A stretch of DNA of 64,000 bases, from contig NZ_AP027362.1 in the NCBI RefSeq assembly GCF_030295935.1, positions 2,418,001 through 2,482,000 of the forward strand, given 5' to 3'. This document shows, piece after piece, positions 55,561-64,000 of this stretch. How positions within the stretch are numbered: the stretch's first letter is position 1; every line of letters begins with the position of its first letter. The notes below the pieces were generated by a model that worked only from the letters and a program-made list of their open reading frames with translations, did no database searches and had not been told where the DNA came from. The position numbers and the translations under genes are program-made. The DNA comes from Thalassotalea piscium. GTDB lineage: Bacteria > Pseudomonadota > Gammaproteobacteria > Enterobacterales > Alteromonadaceae.

Positions 55561-57894
55561 CTATAAGTTTTGGGCTTTAAAAAAGCGAAGTCGATTTGCA
55601 TTTGACACTACGGTCAATGACGAAAACGCCATTGCAGCACCAGCAATTACAGGGCTAAGCAGAATGCCAAAGAAGGGGTATAGAACCCCCGCAGCAAAAG
55701 GAATCCCGGCTACGTTATAGACAAACGCGCCAAACAAGTTTTGTTTGATATTTCGTAAAGTCGCTTTGCTTACCGCGATGGCATCAGCAAGGCCATGAAG
55801 TGAACCACGCATCAGGGTAATATCCGCGCTTTCAATCGCAACGTCTGTACCTGTGCCTATAGCAAAACCAACATCAGCTAACGCTAGCGCCGGAGCATCG
55901 TTGATGCCATCACCTGTCATACCAACGATTTCGCCACTGCCTTGTAGCTCTTTCACCTTGTTGGCTTTGTCTTCTGGCAGCACTTCAGCAAAAAACTCGC
56001 TAATGCCCGCTTTTTTGGCAACAGTGGCAGCGGTTTCCTTGTTATCCCCCGTTAGCATGATGACGCGTATACCATTGGCCTGAAGACGTTGGATAGCAGA
56101 GATTGAGTCAGACTTGATTGGATCTGCAACAGCAATTATTGCGGCAAGCTCACCATCAACAGCAAAATACATAGGTGTTTTAGCTTCTTTTGCTAAAGAC
56201 TGGGCTTTTCCAACAAAGCCAGTGAGGTCTATGCCTTTTAACTTCATTAGTTTATCGTTACCGAAAAGCAGGGCTTTATTGTTGCAGTTTGCTTCTACAC
56301 CAAAACCCGTGATGGCGTTAAAGGCTTCAATTTTTAGTAACTCAATATCCTTATCTAATGCACTTTCAACAATCGCTTGCGCTAAAGGGTGCTCTGAGCC
56401 GCTTTCTAAACTTGCTGCAAGCTGTAGTACGTCTTTTTCGTCAGTAGCTTTTGCTAAAACAATATCGGTTACCTTAGGTGCCCCTTCAGTAATAGTGCCC
56501 GTTTTATCTAAAATCATGGCAGTGATTTTAGAGGCGTTTTGCAGTGCTTCACCGTTTCGAATAAGCACGCCAGCTTCTGCTGCTTTTCCTACTCCGACCA
56601 TGACAGACATAGGAGTTGCTAGGCCCAAAGCACACGGGCAGGCAATAATAAGTACGGTGGTTGCTGATACGATGGCAAAAGCGACTGCTGGCTCAGGTCC
56701 AAAGTTAAGCCATGCTAGCGCACTTAACACAGAGATGATCATCACTACAGGCACGAAAAAAGCTGAAATAACATCGGCCAAGCGGCCAATCGGCGGTTTT
56801 GAATTTTGTGCTCGTTTCACCATATTGATGATCTGTGCAAGCGCCGTGTCTTTACCAACGCGTGTCGCTCTAAATAAAATCATGCCTGATTTGTTCAAAG
56901 TACCAGCGACAACCTCATCTTCTTCAGCTTTTTCAACAGGCATGGGTTCGCCTGTCAGCATGGACTCATCAATGGAGGTGTGGCCTTCCAATACCACACC
57001 ATCGACGGGAATTTTTTCGCCCGGTTTTACCTTTACAACATCATTCAGTAAAACCTGCTCAATACCAATCTGAACCTCTTTGTTATCACGAACTACGGTT
57101 GCCGTTTTGGCCTGCAAGCCGATAAGACGTTTAATGGCCTCAGAGGTTTTACCTCTGGCTTTTATTTCTAATGCTAGACCTAAATCAATTAAGCCAATGA
57201 TCATGGCGGTAGCTTCAAAATAAACATGCCGTGCCATCAATGGAACGGCGTCAGGTGCAAACACGACAACCATCGAATACACCCAAGCTGTACCTGTTCC
57301 TAAAGCTATTAGAGTGTCCATATTAGCGGAGTGATTTTTAAAGCTTTTCCAAGCGCCAACATAAAAATGCTTACCTGAAAAATACATAACACCAAAAGTT
57401 AAAATGCCTACAACCAGCCAAGACATGCGTTCAAGGTTGGTTTCAACCGTCATTTCTCCAACTACAATACTGTAGATCATCAAAGGAACACCGAGTGAAA
57501 GGGCAATAAATGTATCGCGCATTAGCTTTTTATAATATGCCCAATCAGCCGCTTCTTTCTCGTCAAGCGCATCTGTTGCAGAGCTATCATCAATTGGCTT
57601 CGCGTTATACCCCACAGATTCAACAGCTTTGATCAATTCTTCTGTTTTAGCTGTCCCAGAAACTATTACAGTCCTATCAGCAAAATTCATTTCCGCACTG
57701 ACTACACCAAAAGTTGCCTTTAACGCCCCTTCAATTTTGCCTACACAGCTAGCACACCCAGCACCTTCAATGATAAGCTGTTGGTTATGTGATACTTTCT
57801 CCAACGTATTCTCCTTACTTTTACACGAAGAGGATTGAGCTTTTGCCTGACAGCAACAGCCTGATTCAGTTTTTATATTTGTGTTAGTAGCCAC
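55561..57894 (-). CDS. copA: Copper-exporting P1B-type ATPase
   Basis: 777 residues. A Cys-rich N-terminal leader ([17 protein letters not shown]) precedes a single HMA domain with GCASC (about 47-51). Eight TM helices follow; the ion site is the ACPCALGLA motif in TM6. The actuator has [10 protein letters not shown], the P-domain DKTGTITEG carries the phosphorylated Asp, then SEHPLAQAI (the HP motif) and [24 protein letters not shown] and [16 protein letters not shown] in the last helices are the Cu(I) markers. The start is GTG with AGGAGG upstream. It pumps Cu(I) from cytoplasm to periplasm. Confidence 0.95.
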   Translation of the reverse strand: MATNTNIKTESGCCCQAKAQSSSCKSKENTLEKVSHNQQLIIEGAGCASCVGKIEGALKATFGVVSAEMNFADRTVIVSGTAKTEELIKAVESVGYNAKPIDDSSATDALDEKEAADWAYYKKLMRDTFIALSLGVPLMIYSIVVGEMTVETNLERMSWLVVGILTFGVMYFSGKHFYVGAWKSFKNHSANMDTLIALGTGTAWVYSMVVVFAPDAVPLMARHVYFEATAMIIGLIDLGLALEIKARGKTSEAIKRLIGLQAKTATVVRDNKEVQIGIEQVLLNDVVKVKPGEKIPVDGVVLEGHTSIDESMLTGEPMPVEKAEEDEVVAGTLNKSGMILFRATRVGKDTALAQIINMVKRAQNSKPPIGRLADVISAFFVPVVMIISVLSALAWLNFGPEPAVAFAIVSATTVLIIACPCALGLATPMSVMVGVGKAAEAGVLIRNGEALQNASKITAMILDKTGTITEGAPKVTDIVLAKATDEKDVLQLAASLESGSEHPLAQAIVESALDKDIELLKIEAFNAITGFGVEANCNNKALLFGNDKLMKLKGIDLTGFVGKAQSLAKEAKTPMYFAVDGELAAIIAVADPIKSDSISAIQRLQANGIRVIMLTGDNKETAATVAKKAGISEFFAEVLPEDKANKVKELQGSGEIVGMTGDGINDAPALALADVGFAIGTGTDVAIESADITLMRGSLHGLADAIAVSKATLRNIKQNLFGAFVYNVAGIPFAAGVLYPFFGILLSPVIAGAAMAFSSLTVVSNANRLRFFKAQNL

Positions 57895-57905
57895 CCTTTT
57901 TCCTC

Positions 57906-58319
57906 CTATGCTTTTTTAATTTGCTCAAAGTTTTCGATGAGATGACAAACCATGTTTGCAGTCGGTGCTTTGTCTTCCATTTCTTCCCATCGAGAAAGCG
58001 CAGAAGACATTTTTCCTCGAAGTGCCAACATTGCTTGAAACTGCTTTTCTGTTTCTTCAAGCCGCTCTTTGATCAGGCTTCTGACTAATGGGCACGCACT
58101 TTTACCATCTTCAGATTCATTAATAATTTCCTTGATATCTGCAACAGAAAAACCAAGGTTTCTGGCACTTAAAATGAATTTAAGTCTCGATACTTCTTTA
58201 TTCGAGTATGACTTGTAGCCGTTCACTGACTTAGCAGGTTTTAACAGTTCCAATCGCGAGTAATAGCGCACCGTATCAGCAGTCGTTCCAAGGCTTTTTG
58301 CCAGCTCTGCAACTTTCAT
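57906..58319 (-). CDS. MerR-family metal-responsive regulator
   Basis: 137 residues. The winged HTH ([28 protein letters not shown]) is followed by a dimerisation helix and a metal loop with ACPLV (Cys near 84) and a second Cys in MVCHLIE. The Cys-His ending resembles the PbrR/CadR/ZntR-like branch more than CueR, so the ligand could be Cu, Pb, Cd or Zn. ATG 58319 has AAGGAG five bases away. It precedes copA by 12 bases and has a perfect MerR operator upstream. Confidence 0.88.
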   Translation of the reverse strand: MKVAELAKSLGTTADTVRYYSRLELLKPAKSVNGYKSYSNKEVSRLKFILSARNLGFSVADIKEIINESEDGKSACPLVRSLIKERLEETEKQFQAMLALRGKMSSALSRWEEMEDKAPTANMVCHLIENFEQIKKA

Positions 58320-58362
58320 GTTCACTCCTTAGTTCTTCACCTAAGTTTGTAATCTCACCTAC

Positions 58363-58393
58363 AGCTTAGACCTGTGTCTAAGACACAGGTCAA
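58363..58393 (-). promoter_or_regulatory. MerR-type promoter with 19-bp spacer and perfect dyad
   Basis: On the minus strand -35 TTGACC and -10 TAAGCT are separated by 19 bases, the over-long spacer that MerR activators correct by DNA distortion. The arms GACCTGTGTC and GACACAGGTC form a perfect palindrome with a three-base centre (58369-58391). It should drive the regulator and the whole operon downstream. Confidence 0.9.
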
Positions 58394-58625
58394 GTGATTA
58401 TTCGTGATTAATAATGCAAAAGCTAAAAACTAATTTTTGGTAAAAAGAGGAATCTCGGCCAAAATCGACAGTATTAATTACTGTAAATGGCAATAACTTG
58501 AGCATTTTCATAATGCCTTTCCAAATATCGTACTAATCGTTCAAAACAATTGATTATTTAAATCAATGAATAAGTCATTCTATTTTTGATGGGAGTGGCG
58601 AAAAAAAGACGCACTGATCCTGTGA

Positions 58626-59048
58626 TTAGCCAATAATTGGTGGACGATAAAGTAAGAGATGGATACCAGATTTTGGTAGGGGTGTACGCTGTAGAATTAG
58701 CTCAGAATGAATATTGCAAATACCTTCGTCTTGCGCTTCCACAAGATAGGCATTTAAATGAAAGCTTGTACAAAAACCGCCTTCACAACAAACACAATCA
58801 CCAGCTTTACATTTTTCACAGTCTTCATCACCATGACGGTTTTTAGAATCTTGCGAATTTTCAGTGTGATAGTGACTATTGTCAATCATTGATTGATGAT
58901 GCATATTTTTGCTTGGTTGTATAATATGCGTGTCGGATGAGCCATTATGATGCTCTTCACAATTCATTGGTTTAGCAATAGCAAAGCCATGCTGCGTAAG
59001 CAACACAGTTATTATTACTATTTTAAACCACCTGAAAAGTCCAAACAT
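58626..59048 (-). CDS. CopL-like Cys/His-rich metal-binding protein
   Basis: 140 residues. The signal peptide (about 1-25) is followed by a His-rich stretch (MNCEEHHNGSSDTHIIQ and NMHHQSMIDNSHYH). A Cys cluster CEKCKAGDCVCCEGGFC lies in the centre, and the end is hydrophobic. The pattern resembles CopL-type proteins that accompany copABCD. ATG 59048 lies six bases after AAGGA; two earlier ATG/GTG candidates have wrong spacing. It may detain copper in the periplasm; the fine function is unknown. Confidence 0.7.
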   Translation of the reverse strand: MFGLFRWFKIVIITVLLTQHGFAIAKPMNCEEHHNGSSDTHIIQPSKNMHHQSMIDNSHYHTENSQDSKNRHGDEDCEKCKAGDCVCCEGGFCTSFHLNAYLVEAQDEGICNIHSELILQRTPLPKSGIHLLLYRPPIIG

Positions 59049-59134
59049 TATCATTCCTTCTTTAGCACCTACAATATTAGCCACTTTATAAAAATAATTT
59101 TATGATCTTGATCAACCTTTGAACTAAAACCTAA

Positions 59135-59191
59135 ACTTTTTACTTTTTACTTTTTACTTTTTACTTTTTACTTTTTACTTTTTACTTTTTT
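59135..59191. repeat. Heptanucleotide microsatellite (ACTTTTT)8
   Basis: Eight perfect units of seven bases. It lies 87 bases upstream of the CopL-like gene and at the 3' end of a small putative frame. Such tracts change length by slippage. Confidence 0.95.
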
Positions 59192-59320
59192 AAACAGCTT
59201 AAACTTCACAAGTATAAAAGGGGTGTCTAATTTATACTCATGAGATTGAAGCCAAGCATGAGCACCATTAAAAGAAATAAAAACCCTACGCTCATAATTA
59301 GGTATTGAGTAAGGGATCAT
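59168..59320 (-). CDS. Putative 50-residue reading frame ending in the microsatellite
   Basis: The frame begins MIPYSIPNYERRVFISFNG and ends in KKVKSKK coded by the heptanucleotide tract. The ribosome site is poor (GGA four bases before ATG). I do not recognise it. Its C-terminus would change whenever the repeat changes length. It may be a remnant of a longer gene. Confidence 0.25.
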   Translation of the reverse strand: MIPYSIPNYERRVFISFNGAHAWLQSHEYKLDTPFILVKFKLFKKVKSKK

Positions 59321-59481
59321 TTTTCCAATTGTTCAGCTTTAAGCGCTGTACTTTGCAACAATCGGTTCTATCCCGGGCACATCCAATTCCCGTTCATCAA
59401 AAATGATAAAATGGCCTATTGTAGGTCTTTCAATGGCGATGTTTTTTGCCTTGACTCTTTAACCTTAACCATTCGCCAACT
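59321..59481 (-). other. Probable gene remnant between the copper genes
   Basis: One frame on the minus strand reads KAKNIAIERPTIGHFIIFDE and about 19 residues more before a stop, with protein-like composition but no start codon. It lies between the two-TM gene and the 50-residue frame. It may be the tail of a decayed gene; I do not recognise the family. Confidence 0.3.
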
Positions 59482-59699
59482 TTACTTCTTAGCTGATATT
59501 CCACCTTGATAGGTATACACCAGACTGGCACCGACTGAAAACAAGAAGTAGCTTACTATTACTGCTCTTAGTTCTTTCCAAAAAAACTATTAGCTAGGCC
59601 TTTCCTAACATAACTAAAATGGTTTAAATCCCAAAAAGCGAAAGCTACCATCAATATAGTTGCGGTAGCTCTCATCAAGTCAATATAGTATTTCTTCAT
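59482..59699 (-). CDS. Small two-TM membrane protein with frameshift or -1 slippery site
   Basis: The ATG lies one base after the copB stop, so it is the next gene of the operon. The zero frame gives 43 residues with one TM helix (MKKYYIDLMRATATILMVAF) and stops at 59568. In the -1 frame the protein would continue through WKELRAVIVSYFLFSVGASL, a second TM helix, to a stop at 59482, about 72 residues. The junction is T-TTT-TTT in the correct phase for -1 slippage; a single missing T would explain it equally well. Family not recognised. Confidence 0.45.
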
Positions 59700-59700
59700 A

Positions 59701-60561
59701 TCAGAGCCAGAACTTGATACCTGCAACAAAAGCAGTATCACGAGTACTTTGCCCATTTAACTTCGCAAAGTCGGCTGTATTACCAAATTTATTTGTCCAC
59801 TCAACGCCCACATAGGGAGCAAACTGGCGGGTAAACTCATAACGAACCCGAAAACCAATAGCACTGCTAGACAAGCCACTACCAAGGTTATTTTGGACGT
59901 CATCCTTACCGTAAAGCGTCAACTCTGCTCGTGGTTGAACAATTAACTTTTGAGTAAGTAATAGCTCATACTCAGCTTCGATCGAAAATGCACTATTACC
60001 TTGCTCTCCTAAATACGCAGTCATATCAATTTCAAACCAGTAGGGGGCTAGACCTTGTAAACCAAAAGCTAGCCATTTGCGGTTTTCACCTTCGTTATTG
60101 TAATCAAGTCGAATACCGACTTGTGTATCCCAATAAGCAGATATTGCGTGGCCCCATAGAAAATCTGTTTGGTTCTCCTCTAAATTACCTTCGCTAAAAT
60201 CTCCTTCAGTTTTGATGACTAATCTATCAAAAGTAGTGCCATACCATGCCTGAAAGTCAAAAACACCTGCGTTTGTTTGCTCATTATATTCAAGACGATC
60301 CCCTAGTAGCGCGTAAAATGAATGCTCATCTGCCAAAGTCAGTCGTTTGTCGCTACTGAGTGCGTAAGGGCCTTCAGTCAAAGTTGTACCTGCTGCATAA
60401 GCATGGGGGTCTCTAGCATCTTTAGGTGCATCTCCACCTTGTGCTTGCATTTTAGGATCACCCATCTCAGTCATCTCATCTTTTGCAGATACAGATACAC
60501 TTATAAGGGGCAAACCTATTAATAATAGTCTTAAGGTATTGGTTAGTATTAACTTTTTCAT
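59701..60561 (-). CDS. copB: Copper resistance protein B (outer membrane)
   Basis: 286 residues. The signal peptide is cleaved near SVSAKD (26). After a Met/Asp/Ala-rich linker comes the CopB beta-barrel domain (about 65-286) with ALLGDRLEYNEQTNAGVFDFQAWYGTTFDRLVIKTEGDF and RAELTLYGKDD. The terminal residue pattern KFWL with aromatic ends fits an outer-membrane barrel. The start overlaps the oxidase stop by four bases. It is thought to release or sequester copper at the outer membrane. Confidence 0.93.
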   Translation of the reverse strand: MKKLILTNTLRLLLIGLPLISVSVSAKDEMTEMGDPKMQAQGGDAPKDARDPHAYAAGTTLTEGPYALSSDKRLTLADEHSFYALLGDRLEYNEQTNAGVFDFQAWYGTTFDRLVIKTEGDFSEGNLEENQTDFLWGHAISAYWDTQVGIRLDYNNEGENRKWLAFGLQGLAPYWFEIDMTAYLGEQGNSAFSIEAEYELLLTQKLIVQPRAELTLYGKDDVQNNLGSGLSSSAIGFRVRYEFTRQFAPYVGVEWTNKFGNTADFAKLNGQSTRDTAFVAGIKFWL

Positions 60562-62381
60562 GATACAACTACCTCTCTAAACATACCTGCATCCATGTGG
60601 AATAATAAATGGCAATGCCATGCCCAGCGACCTACGTCATGAGGTGTTGTTAAAAAACTAATTCTTTGCGCTGGTTGTACAGGGATAGTATGGCGACGAA
60701 CCTGTACATCACCTTTTTCATTCTCCAAATCGCTCCACATACCATGCAGGTGCATGGGATGTGTCATCATTGTATCGTTTTGTAAAATAACTCTTAAACG
60801 TTGATTATGCTTCATGTGAACTGGCGTGCTTTTTCCAAATTCCAAGCCATCAAATGACCAGCTATAACGCTCCATGTTTCCAGTTAAATGTAATTCAATT
60901 TCAGCCTCTGGCTCTTGCTGGTTTGTAATTCCCTCAAGAGAATGTAAATCTGCAAGTGTTAAAACACGGCGTCCATTTTTACGTAAACCTATACCGGGAT
61001 CATCAAGGTTTGTTCTAGGCATATCAACACGCATATCAACAGAAGCTCCATACTCTGTTTTTGCATGACGCACTTTAGTGCTAGCAACAGCTAATGGGTT
61101 TTTAGTCATTCCATGTTTACTATGATCCATTGCCATCGCTCCATGACCCATTGCACTATGATCCATTTTATTAGAATTCATGCCCGACATACCTGCCGTA
61201 TCAGCCATTGTAGAATGCACACTATCATGGGTCATATTGCCCATCATATCTGTCATCGTTAACCACTCAACGGGGTCTAAAGAAGGTACTGGTGCATCAA
61301 CGTTAGGTGCCATTGATAAAGTACCTTTAGCATAACCTGAGCGATCCATGCTTTGTGCAAAAATCGTATATGCATCATTTTTTGGCTCGACAAGTACATC
61401 ATAAGTTTCACCGGGACCAAATCTAAATTCATCTACTGTCACAGGTTCAACATTTTGTCCATCAGCTTGTACAACTGTTAACTTCAGCTCAGGTATTCTT
61501 ACATCAAAAAACGTATTGCTAGAACCGTTAATAAATCTAAGCCTAACCTTTTCGCCAGCTTTAAACATTCCACGCCAGTTTGTCAAAGGCGCACAACCAT
61601 TCATTAAAAAAGTCATTGCAGATGCTGATAAGTCTGCAAGATCTGTAGGGTTCATTCTCATTTTATTCCACATTTCCCGGCGTTGTAGCGCATTTGAAAC
61701 GCTGCTATTTGAAATGTCATCAAAAAACTCTGGAACAGTAGGTTGATTAAAGTTAAATACATCGCTCTGTACTTTTAACTTGCGAAACAAATCCATTGGG
61801 TCATCATCAGTCCAATCAGACAATTGGATGACATGCTCATTGTCAGCACTAATAATATCCTTTTCTCTTGGCTCAATAATTAATGCGCCGTACATACCTG
61901 TCATTTCTTGAAAGCCACTGTGTGAGTGATACCAATATGTGCCGCTTTGTTGCAGCTTAAATTTATAAACAAAGGTTTCACCCGGCATTATACCTTTAAA
62001 GCTAATACCCGGTACGCCATCCATTTGATACGGAAGAATGATCCCATGCCAATGAATTGAACTCGGCACTGATAATTTATTAGTTACCCTGATAGTAACG
62101 TCATCACCTTCTCTGAGGCGCAAGGTAGGAGCTGGTATTGAGCCATTGATTGTTGTAGCCATTCTTACAACACCTGTGAAGTTTACGGGTGACTCATCTA
62201 TCACTAAATCTATTACTTCTCCACTTAGTTCGGGCGCAGTACCTGTTGAAGTTCCAGCAATCAAAGATGAAGCTGCATGAAGAACACTTGGAAAAGCAGC
62301 TAATACACCGCCAGCAATTACACCTTGTACAAAGCGTCTACGTGGCGTAGAAACTTGATGTAATGGACTTTTAATTCTCAT
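60558..62381 (-). CDS. Copper resistance multicopper oxidase CopA (PcoA-like)
   Basis: 607 residues. A twin-arginine signal (RRRFVQGVIAGGVLAAFPS) exports it folded. Three cupredoxin domains carry the copper ligands: IHWHG, WYHSHSG, MTHPMHLHGMW and the C-terminal HCHLLFHMDAGM. A Met/His-rich insert (about 400-440, GMSGMNSNKMDHSAMGHGAM) can bind extra Cu(I). It oxidises Cu(I) to the less toxic Cu(II) in the periplasm. The symbol copA is used for this oxidase and also for the ATPase, so it is left blank here. It is 27 bases after the SnoaL-like gene. Confidence 0.94.
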   Translation of the reverse strand: MRIKSPLHQVSTPRRRFVQGVIAGGVLAAFPSVLHAASSLIAGTSTGTAPELSGEVIDLVIDESPVNFTGVVRMATTINGSIPAPTLRLREGDDVTIRVTNKLSVPSSIHWHGIILPYQMDGVPGISFKGIMPGETFVYKFKLQQSGTYWYHSHSGFQEMTGMYGALIIEPREKDIISADNEHVIQLSDWTDDDPMDLFRKLKVQSDVFNFNQPTVPEFFDDISNSSVSNALQRREMWNKMRMNPTDLADLSASAMTFLMNGCAPLTNWRGMFKAGEKVRLRFINGSSNTFFDVRIPELKLTVVQADGQNVEPVTVDEFRFGPGETYDVLVEPKNDAYTIFAQSMDRSGYAKGTLSMAPNVDAPVPSLDPVEWLTMTDMMGNMTHDSVHSTMADTAGMSGMNSNKMDHSAMGHGAMAMDHSKHGMTKNPLAVASTKVRHAKTEYGASVDMRVDMPRTNLDDPGIGLRKNGRRVLTLADLHSLEGITNQQEPEAEIELHLTGNMERYSWSFDGLEFGKSTPVHMKHNQRLRVILQNDTMMTHPMHLHGMWSDLENEKGDVQVRRHTIPVQPAQRISFLTTPHDVGRWAWHCHLLFHMDAGMFREVVVS

Positions 62382-62408
62382 TTTGTACTCCGTTATTTAA
62401 CCAATAAG

Positions 62409-62879
62409 TTAATGTGACCAATGAATGTGCTTAATCTTCCATTCACCATTTTGTTTTTCCAGCACCATCGTTTCCATGCCTTGATAATCGCGTTCAACAC
62501 CTTTATGAGTACCTGTAGTTTGACTACGCGACGCAGAGATAGCGGTATTTCCAAGTATCGTCACTTGATGTTCAAGTGTGTCGCTCTTCATCGCTGCTAA
62601 ATACTTCATATCCGACAACATATGATGATGAGCATATTCATCAGCGCTCCTTTCAACGCGGCCTCCCTCGAAAATGGTGACATCATCCGCTAACTGCGCT
62701 CTAGCCTGTTTTTGATTGCCAGTTTCAAGTGCTTGATGAAATGCCAAAACAACTTTTGCGGCAGGGGTATCTATACCTTTAAACAAACCTTTGTCTTTGT
62801 TCTTATCACCATGAGCGTTTGCTGCGAAACTAAACGTCATTAATAAAACGAGTAATATATTTATTGTTTTCATTTTCAT
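62409..62879 (-). CDS. SnoaL/NTF2-like (DUF4440) secreted protein
   Basis: 156 residues. A signal peptide (about 1-22, FAANAHGD) precedes a SnoaL-type cone fold: AKVVLAFHQALETGNQKQARAQLADDVTIFEGGRVERSADEYAHHHM and the end NGEWKIKHIHWSH. It is found in copper operons between copD and the oxidase. A binding role for copper at the His-rich surface is possible but unproven. A second ATG two codons later could also be used. Confidence 0.8.
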   Translation of the reverse strand: MKMKTINILLVLLMTFSFAANAHGDKNKDKGLFKGIDTPAAKVVLAFHQALETGNQKQARAQLADDVTIFEGGRVERSADEYAHHHMLSDMKYLAAMKSDTLEHQVTILGNTAISASRSQTTGTHKGVERDYQGMETMVLEKQNGEWKIKHIHWSH

Positions 62880-62894
62880 TCTCTCTTTTAGGTT

Positions 62895-63791
62895 TTAATT
62901 TGCAGGGCCAACAACACTAGTAAGCCCAGCCGTTACAGATAAAATGGCAAAAGCTACTACCATTTCTATCGAGATAGATTTAGATAAAGCCTCTCTGCCT
63001 TGACTATTTTTAAGTTGTGGAACGAGTATTAGTTTATGTTTAGCAGCAAGTGCCAAAATAGACACTACAAGGGCCAATTTAAACAACAGTGTTTGTCCGT
63101 AACTTGAGCTTATTAGTGCATCAAGACTTCCGACCAATTGAATCACGAGCCAGAGGCCTGCTACCAACAATAGGCTCAATGTAAAACTTGCTTGTTTGCC
63201 AAAGCTTTCCATCAGCAAATGAAGTTCTGCATAACTTAGCTGATGGCAAGCCTGTTTTAGTGGCAATAACGCCCCAAACCACCATGCCATAACGAGCACA
63301 TGCAAAATAAGCAAGCCTTTTTCAATTGTGCCTAACTCAGAAATATGACCCAGTAACGTGAATGAGTATGCAAGGATTAATAAACTCAACATTAAAGCGC
63401 TTTGTTTTAAGTACGAGTTCACAGCGAGTTTGAACCTTAAAGCTAAAGCGATTATTGCGGTAACTAGCCCAAGCGCTCGAAGCAAAGCTCCAGTGCCGAC
63501 AGAGGAGTCCCACATAATAGCCAATATATCAGCGTCTATCGCCCCCTGAATTCCCTCTTCTGCCATTGCACCAGTACTGGCAAAGAACCAAGTAATATTA
63601 GCGATCAAAGCCATAACTATATAAGTTCTTGTCCACGTTAAATTCGCTATTACAGCATTAGTATGAGATTCATTATTCTCAAATATTTGCCTGAAAAATG
63701 TATAACCTGCAATACAGGCAAAGCCGACGTAAAATACAATTTTTGACAGTACAATGACTGTATTCCAGATATACATTTCCATATCAATCAC
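62895..63791 (-). CDS. copD: Copper resistance protein CopD (inner membrane)
   Basis: 298 residues with about eight TM helices. The CopD motif HVLVMAWWFGALLPLKQACHQLS is central and the SVTAGLTSVVGP end is typical. It may import copper with CopC or pass it between compartments. Start options are GTG at 63791 or an ATG three codons later. It lies ten bases after copC. Confidence 0.9.
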   Translation of the reverse strand: MIDMEMYIWNTVIVLSKIVFYVGFACIAGYTFFRQIFENNESHTNAVIANLTWTRTYIVMALIANITWFFASTGAMAEEGIQGAIDADILAIMWDSSVGTGALLRALGLVTAIIALALRFKLAVNSYLKQSALMLSLLILAYSFTLLGHISELGTIEKGLLILHVLVMAWWFGALLPLKQACHQLSYAELHLLMESFGKQASFTLSLLLVAGLWLVIQLVGSLDALISSSYGQTLLFKLALVVSILALAAKHKLILVPQLKNSQGREALSKSISIEMVVAFAILSVTAGLTSVVGPAN

Positions 63792-63801
63792 ACCGCCTAT
63801 T

Positions 63802-64000
63802 TTAGTGAACCATAAAGCCGAAGCTATGTTTCATTTTATGACCATCGTTACCTAAGAAGGTTACATCCACAGCATAGTTTGCAGGAGCTAATTTAGGTAG
63901 TTTCCATGTAAATTTGCTAGTAGCGACTTTAGAAGGCTCGAATCCAAATTTAAATTCTTCGCCTTGTTTATTGGCCAATGAAACTTTTACAACCCGTACC
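63802..64000 (-). CDS. copC: Copper resistance protein CopC, C-terminal part (window edge)
   Basis: The last 66 codons are in the window, and the start lies beyond the right edge. The visible part ends YAVDVTFLGNDGHKMKHSFGFMVH, and the HKMKHSFGF motif supplies the Cu ligands of the CopC C-terminus. The preceding WKLPKLAPA segment is also typical. CopC is a periplasmic copper carrier that delivers metal to CopD or CopA. Confidence 0.88.
   Translation of the reverse strand, partial: VRVVKVSLANKQGEEFKFGFEPSKVATSKFTWKLPKLAPANYAVDVTFLGNDGHKMKHSFGFMVH

Noticed and set aside
56114-57073. Plus-strand reading frame of 319 codons opposite the copper ATPase
   Set aside because: It runs antisense to a well-conserved gene, has no domain or start signal, and its composition follows from the ATPase codons.
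59321-59481. Intact gene between the two-TM protein and the microsatellite
   Set aside because: The protein-like frame has no usable start and is cut by stops, so only a remnant is reported.

Overview
The window looks like chromosomal DNA of a marine gammaproteobacterium of the order Alteromonadales, probably Colwelliaceae (Colwellia/Thalassotalea type). The reasons are low GC, frequent TTG/GTG starts, gammaproteobacterial gene order around aspS-ruvCAB-tol-pal-tRNA-Lys-nadA, and families of short palindromic repeats. The genus is inferred from gene content and style, not from a search. The window opens inside lysA and closes inside copC.

Layout. 1-5043: end of lysA, a LysR regulator divergent from a dadA-like oxidase, yehS-like and ybiT. 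5473-16793: a signalling and envelope-stress region. It holds an entericidin-like lipopeptide, an NtrC-type sigma54 activator, an orphan HisKA domain, a CHASE3 kinase, a single-domain receiver, a three-receiver hybrid kinase, a YtjA-type membrane peptide, a helical lipoprotein, a PA2779/PA2778-type pair, a BNR-propeller lipoprotein and a BON protein. 17032-24324: membrane genes, namely an RND/MMPL exporter coupled to an MlaA lipoprotein, an MscS channel, a phosphatase-lipid kinase fusion and a CNNM-like protein. 25068-31143: ggt and an HAE1-type RND pump with its adaptor. 31570-38922: tRNA-Ser, nadA, three tandem tRNA-Lys genes and the complete ybgC-tolQRAB-pal-cpoB cluster. 39695-46971: a candidate small RNA, ruvBAC, aspS, cmoAB and a solute-binding protein.

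At about 47463 the dgt gene stops after its HD motif and an acquired region begins. It holds a YfbR-like nucleotidase, a serine recombinase with a likely res site, and a long copper-resistance block all on the minus strand to the right end. The first part is MerR regulator, CopA P-type ATPase, cupredoxin, PII-like protein, DUF2933, methyltransferase-like membrane protein, Met/His-rich protein, an HMA-like protein, a lipoprotein split by an IS66 element, and DUF5676. The second part is a CopL-like protein, a small two-TM protein, copB, copA oxidase, a SnoaL-like protein, copD and copC. The proposed division of labour is ATPase export from the cytoplasm, periplasmic binding by CopC, the cupredoxin and the Met/His-rich proteins, oxidation by CopA, and outer-membrane handling by CopB.

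Non-coding structure worth attention: seven copies of a 160-212 bp MITE, several with 3-bp TNA duplications, all left of the dgt breakpoint; two further MITE-like elements with 8-bp and TA duplications; three 100-bp tandem repeats against tRNA-Ser; a promoter-plus-terminator small RNA candidate opposite the gap between ybgC and ruvB; a near-ideal MerR operator; an (ACTTTTT)8 microsatellite; and a T-TTT-TTT slippery site in a small copper-operon gene.
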